Below are positions 40,147 through 48,226 of a stretch of 64,000 nt of DNA, in pieces. The DNA comes from Amycolatopsis mediterranei (lineage in GTDB: Bacteria > Actinomycetota > Actinomycetes > Mycobacteriales > Pseudonocardiaceae). Every line of letters begins with the position of its first letter. The stretch's first letter is position 1. The DNA lies in the NCBI RefSeq assembly GCF_026017845.1, contig NZ_CP100416.1, positions 6,046,132 to 6,110,131 on the forward strand, in the 5' to 3' direction. The notes under the pieces are model-generated. The model was given only the letters and a program-made list of their open reading frames with translations. It was not told where the DNA came from and ran no database searches. Position numbers and translations under genes: made by a program.

Positions 40147-41411
40147 TCCCGGGGGATGAACAGCACCGCGACCAGGCTCAGCACCGCCACGGCCACCAGG
40201 TAGAGCGACACCGAAAGCGAAGTGCCGGTGGCGGTCTGCAACGCCGTCGCGATCAACGGCGCGAAGCCACCGCCCAGTACCGCGCCGACGGCGTAGGAGA
40301 ACGAAGCCCCGCTGTAGCGGTAACGCGGCTCGAACAGCTCCGCGAACAACGCCGACTGCGGCCCGTAGGTGGCCCCGAGGCCGATGTTGAGCACCACCAC
40401 CGCCACGATCAGCCACGCCGTCGCCCGCGTGTCGACGAGCAGGAAGAACGGGATCGGCCAGACCACCAGGAGCACCGATCCGGCCAGGTACACCGGTTTG
40501 CGGCCCACGCGGTCGGACCACGCCGCCGAGGCGAGGATGCTCACCAGCCAGGTCACGCTGCCCACGATCACCACGACGAGCAGTGTGGTGCGGTTGATCT
40601 TGAGCACCGAGGTGCCGTAGGACAGCAGGTAGGCCAGGAAGATGTACCCGATCGCGGTGTTGGCGATGAAGCTGCCGGAGGCCACCAGCAGTGCCCGCGG
40701 CCGCTCGCGCAGCACGTCGACCATCGGCCGGCTGCTGCGCTCCTCCGCCTCCCGCAACCGGGAGAACACCGGGCTTTCCTCGATCCGCAGCCGGATCACC
40801 AGGCCGATGCCGACGAGCACGATGCTCGCCAGGAACGGCACCCGCCAGCCCCACGCGGCGAACTGCGCGTCGGTCAGCGCGCGGCCGAGGACGAAGAACA
40901 TCAGCTGCGCCAGGATCAATCCGGCCGGGACGCCGATCTGCGAGAACGCGCCGTACCGGCCGCGGCGCCCCTCGGGCGCGTGCTCGACCGCCATCAGCGC
41001 CGCCCCGCCCCATTCGCCGCCCGCGCTCAGCCCCTGCAGCAGCCGCAGGACGAGCAGCAGGACGGGCGCCCAGACCCCGATCGCGGAGTACGTCGGCAGC
41101 AGCCCGACGCCGACGGTGGCCACGCCCATCAGCAGCAGTGACAGCACCAGCATCGCCTTGCGGCCCACGCGATCGCCGAAGTGGCCCCAGAGGATCCCGC
41201 CGACCGGGCGGGCCAGGAACCCGACCCCGAGCGTCGCGAACGCGGCCAGGGTCCCGGAAGCGGGCGACAGCGTCGTGAAGAACAGCTTGCCGAACACGAG
41301 CGCCGTCGCCGTGCTGTAGATGAAGTAGTCGTACCACTCGATGGTGGTCCCCACCGCGCTCGCCACGGCGACCCGCCGCAAGGGCCGGGCCGCGACCGCG
41401 CGGCTGCTCAC
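40104..41411 (-). CDS. MHS-type MFS transporter (metabolite:H+ symporter)
   Basis: The protein has 435 aa from GTG 41411, which overlaps the upstream GNAT stop (GTGA). Twelve membrane helices are expected. The N-terminal AVASAVGTTIEWYDYFIYST is the signature of the MHS family (shikimate, citrate, proline/betaine carriers); GHFGDRVGRKAMLVLSLLLM and WSDRVGRKPVYL are the MFS loop motifs. The substrate is unknown. Its last ~14 codons overlap the convergent SGNH hydrolase gene. Confidence 0.87.
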   Translation of the reverse strand: MSSRAVAARPLRRVAVASAVGTTIEWYDYFIYSTATALVFGKLFFTTLSPASGTLAAFATLGVGFLARPVGGILWGHFGDRVGRKAMLVLSLLLMGVATVGVGLLPTYSAIGVWAPVLLLVLRLLQGLSAGGEWGGAALMAVEHAPEGRRGRYGAFSQIGVPAGLILAQLMFFVLGRALTDAQFAAWGWRVPFLASIVLVGIGLVIRLRIEESPVFSRLREAEERSSRPMVDVLRERPRALLVASGSFIANTAIGYIFLAYLLSYGTSVLKINRTTLLVVVIVGSVTWLVSILASAAWSDRVGRKPVYLAGSVLLVVWPIPFFLLVDTRATAWLIVAVVVLNIGLGATYGPQSALFAELFEPRYRYSGASFSYAVGAVLGGGFAPLIATALQTATGTSLSVSLYLVAVAVLSLVAVLFIPRDQSRSSRTAAAIRS

Positions 41412-41950
41412 GAGCCTGCTAGTGCGGCCGCCGGGACCAGGTCGTCCACGAGCAGGTCCATCAGCAGCCCGTCGTGCCAGTTGCCGTCCGGACCGCGCTC
41501 GTAGGACCGCATCGTGCCGACCGGGCGGAAACCGAGCGACCGGTAGAGCCGGATCGCCGCCTCGTTGCCGGCCGCGGGGTCGATCACCAGCCGGTGGTGC
41601 CCCCGCTCCGTGAACAGGTGTTCGGCCAGCGTGCGGATGGCGTCCGCGCCGAGGCCGCGCCCCTGGAAGTCCGGGTGCACCGCGATGTCGATCCCGGCGT
41701 GGCGGTACTGCGGGTCGGCCTCCTCGAAGGCCAGTTCGATGCCGACGACGACGTCCTCGTGTTCGACGGCGTAGGTCGTGGTGCCTTCGTCGGGGTCCAG
41801 CAGATAGGACACCTGGGCGGCCACCGGCTCCTCGGCGTCGGCCCACCAGCGGGCGACTTCGGGGTGCGACAGGATCTCCTCGAACCGGGCGGCGTCCGGG
41901 GCGGCGGCAGGCCGCAGCCGGACACGGCTTCCGGTGATCAGGCCGGTCAT
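41408..41950 (-). CDS. GNAT-family N-acetyltransferase
   Basis: The protein has 180 aa. The GNAT fold (RimJ/AAC(6')-like) is seen in LRPAAAPDAARFEEILSHPE, the acetyl-CoA loop VHPDFQGRGLGADAIRTL and NEAAIRLYRSLGFRPVGTMR. The pattern with paired acidic residues (HPEVARWWADAEEPVAAQVS) resembles aminoglycoside 6'-acetyltransferase-like proteins, but the substrate cannot be told. It is translationally coupled to the MFS transporter. Confidence 0.85.
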   Translation of the reverse strand: MTGLITGSRVRLRPAAAPDAARFEEILSHPEVARWWADAEEPVAAQVSYLLDPDEGTTTYAVEHEDVVVGIELAFEEADPQYRHAGIDIAVHPDFQGRGLGADAIRTLAEHLFTERGHHRLVIDPAAGNEAAIRLYRSLGFRPVGTMRSYERGPDGNWHDGLLMDLLVDDLVPAAALAGS

Positions 41951-42002
41951 CGGCCCAGTGTCGCCCGCCCGGGCGTCCCCTGTCGAGGGCCGAACGGACT
42001 GC

Positions 42003-42479
42003 TCAGGCGTACACCGTGACGACGTCCTGCCCCGCGTCGGCCACCTTGCGCAGCGCCGCGAGCACGGCGTCGATCACCTCGGCGTCGTCCTCGTCCAGGT
42101 CGCCGGGGCGGTCGTCCCCCGCTTTCGCGAGGGCTTCGGCGAGCTCGCCGGCGAGCACGAACCCGACCATCGGGTAGTCGGTCCAGACGATGCCTTCGAG
42201 GTTGCGCGAGAGCAGGTGGTCGGCCACGTCGGCGCCCAGCAGCCCGGCGAGCACGCCGTCGAACAGCTCCTCGCGGAACCGGTCGCCGCCCGCGGAGGAA
42301 TGCCCGGTGCGGCCGGCCTCCTCGCCCATCGCCAACGCCGTGCGCGCGACGGTGTCGGCCACCTCCGGTGTGGGTTCGCCGCCACCGGCGTCGCGGAACG
42401 CCGCCACCACCGGGTCGGCGGCCACCCGTGCCCGGAACTCGTCCGCCGACGCGGCGCGGAAGACCAGCGCGTAACCCAT
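42003..42479 (-). CDS. Acidic protein, presumed immunity partner of the RHS toxin
   Basis: The protein has 158 aa and no signal. It is acidic, with runs such as GDLDEDDAEVIDAVLAALRK, and begins MGYALVFRAASADEFRARVA. No family is recognised with confidence. It starts 3 bp after the RHS toxin stop on the same strand, the normal position of an immunity gene. Low pI also fits a nuclease inhibitor. The role is inferred from position and composition. Confidence 0.6.
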   Translation of the reverse strand: MGYALVFRAASADEFRARVAADPVVAAFRDAGGGEPTPEVADTVARTALAMGEEAGRTGHSSAGGDRFREELFDGVLAGLLGADVADHLLSRNLEGIVWTDYPMVGFVLAGELAEALAKAGDDRPGDLDEDDAEVIDAVLAALRKVADAGQDVVTVYA

Positions 42480-42482
42480 GCT

Positions 42483-45400
42483 CTACTCCCCGTACCCCGG
42501 CGTCACCTTGACGACCGCCTTGCCGTCCGGGCCGACCGTCGTGTTGACCGGAACGTACTTCACCGGCGGATGGCCGTTGTGGATGGCGTTCCAGATCGAG
42601 GTCCCGACCTCGCCCCGGCCGTCGTAGGTCGCGTTCTCCGGCTTGCTGTTCTTCATGTTCGCGGCGACGTCCTTGAGGTATTCCGTGCTGCCCTGGTCCA
42701 TCCGGTGTTCGTTGGGCCGGTTCGCGGGCGGCACCGGGGCGCCGGTGTCCGGGTCGAACTTCTGCACGCGGCCGTGCATCGGGCCGCCCGTCAGCGTCGA
42801 CCCGTTGCCCTTCGCCTCGACGACGTGCATGGTCTTGCCGTCCCAGTAGGCGACGTCGGCGACGTTGTTGCCGTTGAAGGCGACCGCGTTCGGCCACGGC
42901 TCGCCCGGCTTGGTGCCGTACTTGCCCGCCGGCAGCGGGTTGGCCTTCGTCGGCGTGATCATGTCGAGGTCGTCCTTGCCGGTGACCTTCTTCAGGTAGT
43001 CGTGCGCCCCGGCCTCGCCGACGTCCTCGGACCGCTTGACCTTCGTCTTGCCCTCGGAGTCCTTCAGGCGCCTGCCGAGCGGGTTGTTCGGGTCGTCCTT
43101 CGGGAAGTTCTTGTACTTGTCGATCGCCGGGTCCTTGAGGTCGTCGTTGACGATGTCCCCGGGCTTGAAGTCCTGGCCGGTCTTCGGCTTCTTGCTCGAG
43201 CCGGAGCCGGACGCGTTCGTCGAGTCGTCCTCGGACCGCTGGCGCTTCGGGGGCGCCTTGTCGCTGACCTTCCCGCACGGGGACACCGTCGCCGTGAGCC
43301 CCAGCGGGTCGGCCGCGAGGAGCGGGTTCGCCACGTAGGCGACCGGGTTCGGGGCGGGTTCGAGACCCAGCGGGTCCGGGCTGAGGTACCGCGCGGTCGC
43401 CGGGTCGTAGTAGCGGTAGACGTTGTAGTGCAGTCCGGTCTCGGCGTCGCGGTACTGGCCGGGGAAGCGCAGCGGCGTGCCGGCCTGCTCTTGAGGGGAC
43501 ACTGTCTCTTGGGGGAGCACAGGGTTGCCCCACAGGTCCGCCTCGCCGCGCCACAGCAGCGCACCGGCCGCGTCGACGAGCTCGATCGGCGAGCCCACCT
43601 GGTCGGTGACGATCGTGGCCAGCCGGCCGGAAGCCAGCTGCGCCAGGGGTTTTCCGTCGTCCGGGTGGTATTCCCAGGTGGTGACCCGGGTGCCGGCCTG
43701 TTCCTCGACGAGGGTGGTGCCGTCCCAGCTGAACAGCACCTGCTCGGCCACCACCGGAGCACCGCCCTGGCCCGCGACGATCCGCTGTTTCGCGGTGCGC
43801 CGGCCGAGCGGGTCGTACCGGTAGCGCCAGTGGCTGCCGTCCGGTGTGACGACGCCGGTGAGCCGGCCGAGGGCGTTCCACGTGTAGTGCCACACAGCGC
43901 CCGAGGCGTCCCGGCGGGACACGAGCCTGCCGTGGGCGTCGTATTCGTAGGCGGTGGTGTCCGACGCCGTCAGCCGGGTGCCGGTGTAGAACCGGCGTTC
44001 CCGCGCGGTGCCGGTGATGTTGCCGGCGCCGTCGTAGCGGTACTGCTCGGCGCGGTTCGGGCCGGCGACCGCGGTGACCCGGCCGGCGGCGTCGAGCTGG
44101 TAGCGCACCGGGCCGGTCACGTCGTCGTCGACGACGGCGAGCTCGCCGTCGGGCCGGTAGTCGTAACCGCGCGAGTGCACGCGCCGCCCGGCGACCGTCA
44201 CGGCCTGGCCGGTGAGGCGCTCCCCCGCGTAGGCCTGTTCGAGCACGACGTCACCGAAGACGCGCCGGGTTTCGGCGCCGCCCTCGTGCCCGAAGCGGAT
44301 CGACTGGCCGGCGGTCTGCAGCGCGACCGGGACACCGTCCGGGTCGAACCGCCATACACTGTCCACTCCGGACGGTGTGCGGCGGTGCACGAGGTGGTTT
44401 TCGTCGTCGTAGCCGAACGAAATCGTGCGGCCGTCGACGGTGTGGGTGAGCACGCGACCTTGGTCGTCGCGTTCGATGTCCACTCGGGACTCGGCGTTCG
44501 CCGCGCCGGCGAGCCGGCCGACCGGGTCGTGGGCGAACGTGGTGAGCTCGTCGGCCGTGCGGCGCGAGACGACGTTGCCGAGGACGTCGTAGGCGTACTC
44601 GACGACCAGGCCGCCGGCCTCCGAGCGCACCAAGCGCCCGGCGGCGTCGTGGGTGTAGCGGGTCACCCGGCCGTCGAAGTCGGACTCGGCGGCGAGGCGC
44701 CCGGCCGGGTCGTAGGTGTAGTGCCAGGTCAGCCCGGCCGGGTTGGTCACCGCGACCAGCCGCAGCTCGGTGTCGTAGGTGTACGCCGTCCGCGCGCCGG
44801 TCGGGTCGGTGACCGCGGTCAGCAGGTCGAACGGCCCGTATTCGCGGGCTTCGGCCTGGCCGAGCAGGCCGGTGTGGCCGAGTTCGTTGCCCTGCCGGTC
44901 GTAGCGCCAGACCTCCTGCACCCCGGCCGGCGTGGTCCGGGCCAGCAGCTTGCCTTCGACGCTCCAGCGCAGCGCGGACCGCCCGCCCGCGTCGACGACG
45001 GCCTTGGGGCGGCCGAACAGGTCGGTGCCGTCGCCGCGCTCGCGCAGCTCGGCGGCGGTGGCCGCCGCGGTGCCGGGCTCGTCCGGGCTCAAGGCTTCTT
45101 CGGCGGAACCGTCGGCGATGCCGGGCAGCGTGGTGTACGGATCGGGCGCGCTGCCGGCCGGGTAGTGGCGACGCCAAACGCGGCCGGCGGCCTCGACCGC
45201 GATGTCCCAGGCGCCGTCGAGGTGCCGGGTGAGGGCGACGCGGCTGCCGTCGGGCCGCACGACCGCCCGCAGTTCGCCGGCTTCGCCGTGCTCGAACAGC
45301 GTCGTGTGGCCGAGCGGGTCGGTCCGGCTCAGCATGCGGTCGTAGCGGTCCCACGTGTACGCCGTGACCGCGCCGAGCGGGTCGATGTCGCGCACGAGCT

Positions 45401-47342
45401 GGCCGAGCTCGTTGAAGTGGTGTTCGCTGGTGTGGCCGAGCGAGTCGGTGAACCTGGTGACCCGCTGGGCGGGGTCGTAGGCGAACCGGCCGTCGAGGAA
45501 ACCGCCGTCCCCGACGGTGACCACGCAGCGCCCCGCGGCGTCGTAGACGTAGCGGTACCAGACGCCGTTGCGGTCGTGCCAGCCGGTGATCCGGCCGGCG
45601 TCGTCGTATTCGAACCGGACCGGCGTGTCCGACGAGTCGACCACGGCGACCAGCCGCCCGCGCGGGTCGTAGTCGTAGCGCACGGCGCGGACGCGGTAGC
45701 CGGTGTCGCCGTCGACGACGTCCACCGCCACCACGCGGCCGCGGTCGGTGGTGAGGGCCACCTCGTAGCCCGCCGAGTGCGTCAGGCGCGCCGGCGCGCC
45801 GGAAGGCGTGTAGGCACACGAAATGACGGCGCCGCCGGCGTCTTCGACCTGCTGCAGCGGCTGCAGCGCGCCGCCGCGGCCGGGCAGCGGCGCGAAGGTG
45901 AGCGTGCGCCGGGCCAGGGGGTCGTGCAGCGTGTAGCCGGTCGCCGTGCGGGTCAGCGGCCGCCGCGGTCCTTCCAGCGGCAGCACCGGGACGCCGGGCT
46001 CGGCGTGCGGGTACACCAGGATCAGGCCGTCGGCGGAGAAGTAGCAGACGTGCTCGTCGTCGAGCTCGAGCCGCTGGTCCACAGTGGACGTCCACGTCGG
46101 ACCGAACCACAGCCCGGCCCGGTAGGACGAGATGTGCGTGCGGTCGAGCACGAGGGCATCCGGCAGCTCGAGGTCGCGCTGTTCCAGCACGACGTCCCCG
46201 TTCGCGACGTCGACCGGGTCGGACTTGCAGACGCGGTCGTCCGGGCCGACGCCGCGGTCGCGCGGGTTGTCCGGCTTGTTCGACGAGCCCCCGCCCTTGC
46301 CGCCGTCGCCCTTGCCCGCACCCGAGGGCGTGGTCGAGCCGCCGTTGGGCGTCGGGTCCGGGCCCTTGGGGTTGTCGTCGGGACCCTTCGACGCCGGTGG
46401 CGGGTCGGTCTTGGGCGGTGGGTCGGTCTTCGCGCCGGAGGTCGTCGTGCCGTCGCCTTTGGCGCCCGAGGGACTGGTGCCGTCGGTCTTCGGCGGTGGC
46501 GCGTCCGGGCCGCCCTTCCCATTGGGACCACCGATGTCCTTCGGCCCACTCTTGATATCCGCGTGCTTCGGCGGCGGCGCAGCCTTACCCGGCTTGATCT
46601 TCCGCAACGCCTTCGCCGCGTCCGCGAACAGATCACCCGCCCGCTTCAACAGCGGAATCAGCGCCTTCAACGCCGTCACCAACCGCTTCACCAAATCCGC
46701 GATCTTCGACGCCACCTTCGCCACCGCGCCGACCACCTGCGGCACCACCCAGGTCAACCCGATCCCCAAGGTGAACACCACCTGCAACGCCCAGCTGATC
46801 AAATGCCCGACCAGCTCAGCAATGATGTCCCGCACCAGCGCCCGGACCGCCGCGACCACCTCACCCGCGGTCTTCACCCCGCTCGAAGCACCCTCACAGC
46901 CCTTCTGCGCAGTCTCCAGCAGCGTCACCGTGTCCTGCGCCCGCTGCCGGTAAGTGTCCGCCGCGTTCCCAGTCCAAGACACCGTGTCGGCCTTGACCAT
47001 GCCAGTCAGGTCTTCCCCGATGCTGCCCAGCTCGGTCGCGACGTTCTTCCACGTCTCCGATTGCGCAGCAATCTCATCGGCATTGCCGGTCAGACCGTTC
47101 AAGGCCTCCTTGAGCGGACCGACGTGCTCCATCAGCCACCCGACCCCGGCAGCGAGGATCGCCCCGAACGGATCCATCGCCATCGACAACGCATCCAACG
47201 CCGTCCCGACCGCACCCATCGCGACCGACGCCCAGTCACCGCTCTCGATCGCCGACTTCAAGTCATTCGCCGACTCCAAGAGCGAAATGCCCGAATACGC
47301 CTTCGTGGAATCCTTCGTCTCCGCGACCAGCGGATTCACCAC
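42483..47342 (-). CDS. WXG-RHS polymorphic toxin with C-terminal PD-(D/E)XK-like nuclease
   Basis: The protein has 1619 aa. The N-terminal helical region carries a W-x-G turn (SWTGNAADTYRQ, about 123) and hydrophobic helices (about 165-215), as in type VII-secreted toxins. A Pro/Lys/Gly-rich linker (about 250-370) precedes the DUF6531/RHS entry (SDPVDVANGDVVLEQRDLEL) and many YD repeats. The RHS core ends with RYYDPATARYLSPDPLGL (about 1310-1327) and a second DPLGL. The variable C-terminal ~270 residues contain VADVAYWDGKTMHVVEAKG, giving D1496 and E1509-x-K1511 of a PD-(D/E)XK-like nuclease, and QGSTEYLKDV. It is followed by a presumed immunity gene. The start is GTG 47342 (or 47339), overlapping the YbaB stop. 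Confidence 0.85.
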   Translation of the reverse strand: MVNPLVAETKDSTKAYSGISLLESANDLKSAIESGDWASVAMGAVGTALDALSMAMDPFGAILAAGVGWLMEHVGPLKEALNGLTGNADEIAAQSETWKNVATELGSIGEDLTGMVKADTVSWTGNAADTYRQRAQDTVTLLETAQKGCEGASSGVKTAGEVVAAVRALVRDIIAELVGHLISWALQVVFTLGIGLTWVVPQVVGAVAKVASKIADLVKRLVTALKALIPLLKRAGDLFADAAKALRKIKPGKAAPPPKHADIKSGPKDIGGPNGKGGPDAPPPKTDGTSPSGAKGDGTTTSGAKTDPPPKTDPPPASKGPDDNPKGPDPTPNGGSTTPSGAGKGDGGKGGGSSNKPDNPRDRGVGPDDRVCKSDPVDVANGDVVLEQRDLELPDALVLDRTHISSYRAGLWFGPTWTSTVDQRLELDDEHVCYFSADGLILVYPHAEPGVPVLPLEGPRRPLTRTATGYTLHDPLARRTLTFAPLPGRGGALQPLQQVEDAGGAVISCAYTPSGAPARLTHSAGYEVALTTDRGRVVAVDVVDGDTGYRVRAVRYDYDPRGRLVAVVDSSDTPVRFEYDDAGRITGWHDRNGVWYRYVYDAAGRCVVTVGDGGFLDGRFAYDPAQRVTRFTDSLGHTSEHHFNELGQLVRDIDPLGAVTAYTWDRYDRMLSRTDPLGHTTLFEHGEAGELRAVVRPDGSRVALTRHLDGAWDIAVEAAGRVWRRHYPAGSAPDPYTTLPGIADGSAEEALSPDEPGTAAATAAELRERGDGTDLFGRPKAVVDAGGRSALRWSVEGKLLARTTPAGVQEVWRYDRQGNELGHTGLLGQAEAREYGPFDLLTAVTDPTGARTAYTYDTELRLVAVTNPAGLTWHYTYDPAGRLAAESDFDGRVTRYTHDAAGRLVRSEAGGLVVEYAYDVLGNVVSRRTADELTTFAHDPVGRLAGAANAESRVDIERDDQGRVLTHTVDGRTISFGYDDENHLVHRRTPSGVDSVWRFDPDGVPVALQTAGQSIRFGHEGGAETRRVFGDVVLEQAYAGERLTGQAVTVAGRRVHSRGYDYRPDGELAVVDDDVTGPVRYQLDAAGRVTAVAGPNRAEQYRYDGAGNITGTARERRFYTGTRLTASDTTAYEYDAHGRLVSRRDASGAVWHYTWNALGRLTGVVTPDGSHWRYRYDPLGRRTAKQRIVAGQGGAPVVAEQVLFSWDGTTLVEEQAGTRVTTWEYHPDDGKPLAQLASGRLATIVTDQVGSPIELVDAAGALLWRGEADLWGNPVLPQETVSPQEQAGTPLRFPGQYRDAETGLHYNVYRYYDPATARYLSPDPLGLEPAPNPVAYVANPLLAADPLGLTATVSPCGKVSDKAPPKRQRSEDDSTNASGSGSSKKPKTGQDFKPGDIVNDDLKDPAIDKYKNFPKDDPNNPLGRRLKDSEGKTKVKRSEDVGEAGAHDYLKKVTGKDDLDMITPTKANPLPAGKYGTKPGEPWPNAVAFNGNNVADVAYWDGKTMHVVEAKGNGSTLTGGPMHGRVQKFDPDTGAPVPPANRPNEHRMDQGSTEYLKDVAANMKNSKPENATYDGRGEVGTSIWNAIHNGHPPVKYVPVNTTVGPDGKAVVKVTPGYGE

Positions 47343-47881
47343 GGATTGTTGTCCTCATCGTCGGCTGCAGTAGGCCGCCGGGGCGGCGTCGTCGGGGTTC
47401 CGGGAGCGGGCGAGGCGGCCGCGCCACCCGACGGCGCCGGCGGCACCGGAGCGGGCGGGACGGGCGGCTGCTCGTCCGGTTCGTCCGGATCGGGGAACCG
47501 GCCGCGCAGGGAGTCGAGCAGCGCACCGCGGGTCTCGCGGTCCTCGTCACCGAGCTGCTCGGCCATCACCCCGGCGACGCGGTCGGCGATGCCGGACTGC
47601 GCCCGGCGCATCGTCGTCAGGATCTGCCGCGAGAGCTCTTCGAGCGGGAACGACTTGACCTTGTTCGAGAACGTCAGGTCGGTGACGGTGCCGTCCGCGC
47701 CGACGGTCACGCTGACCGCGCCGTCGGAGCTGGTCGCGGTCAGCCGCAGCCGTTCGGTCTCCTCCTGCGCCGCCTGGTAGCGCTCCGCCTTCGCCGCGAA
47801 CCCGGCCGCCCAGTCGTCCATCCGGCGGATCGTCTCGTCGGGGTCCTGGATCAGGTCCCCGAGCCCGTCGGGCCGTGTCAT
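47336..47881 (-). CDS. YbaB/EbfC-like protein in the secretion operon
   Basis: The protein has 181 aa. A coiled-coil N-terminus (RRMDDWAAGFAAKAERYQAA) and a short beta sheet (GAVSVTVGADGTVTDLTFSN) followed by helices match the YbaB/EbfC fold. A Pro/Ala-rich tail ends with DDEDNNPW. Family members include nucleoid-associated proteins, but copies next to EspC-like and toxin genes are more likely secretion partners; this is inference. It overlaps its neighbours on both sides by a few nt. Confidence 0.8.
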   Translation of the reverse strand: MTRPDGLGDLIQDPDETIRRMDDWAAGFAAKAERYQAAQEETERLRLTATSSDGAVSVTVGADGTVTDLTFSNKVKSFPLEELSRQILTTMRRAQSGIADRVAGVMAEQLGDEDRETRGALLDSLRGRFPDPDEPDEQPPVPPAPVPPAPSGGAAASPAPGTPTTPPRRPTAADDEDNNPW

Positions 47882-48222
47882 GACCGCACCTTCACTTCCG
47901 ACATACGCGAAGACGACGCGAGCTGACGCTCGAACGGCTGCGCGTTGCCCTCTTCGCCTTCCTGGTAGGACTTCGCGGCCGACGTGACATTGTCAGCCAG
48001 CCCGCGCACGCCTTCCGTCGACGCCGTCAGCGCGTCCTTCGCCTGCTCACCCGTCGGCCGGATGATCGGCGGGAGGAAAGCGCACAGCAGTCCGTAGGCG
48101 TGGTCCGACATCGCCGTGTCGGCCGCCGAGCTCGCCGTGTTGAGCCGGTCCACCAGGCTCTCGACGTGACTCGCGTGCGCGACCAGGTCATCCGGTTCGA
48201 CCTCGAATCCGGGGGCCGTCAT
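47878..48222 (-). CDS. EspC-like type VII secretion-associated protein
   Basis: The protein has 114 aa in a helix-turn-helix arrangement: FEVEPDDLVAHASHVESLVD with a second helix LADNVTSAAKSYQEGEE. This matches the EspC/DUF2580 family of small ESX-associated proteins. The C-terminus (QPFERQLASSS) is flexible. It would be exported with or assist its neighbours. The gene starts 4 bp after the PPE-like stop and overlaps the YbaB start. Confidence 0.82.
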   Translation of the reverse strand: MTAPGFEVEPDDLVAHASHVESLVDRLNTASSAADTAMSDHAYGLLCAFLPPIIRPTGEQAKDALTASTEGVRGLADNVTSAAKSYQEGEEGNAQPFERQLASSSRMSEVKVRS

Positions 48223-48226
48223 GCCG

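Noticed and set aside
41934..47780. 1948-codon plus-strand reading frame opposite the RHS gene
   Set aside because: It is a GC-driven antisense shadow. The minus strand has RHS YD repeats, the RYYDPATARYLSPDPLGL core and coupled neighbours.
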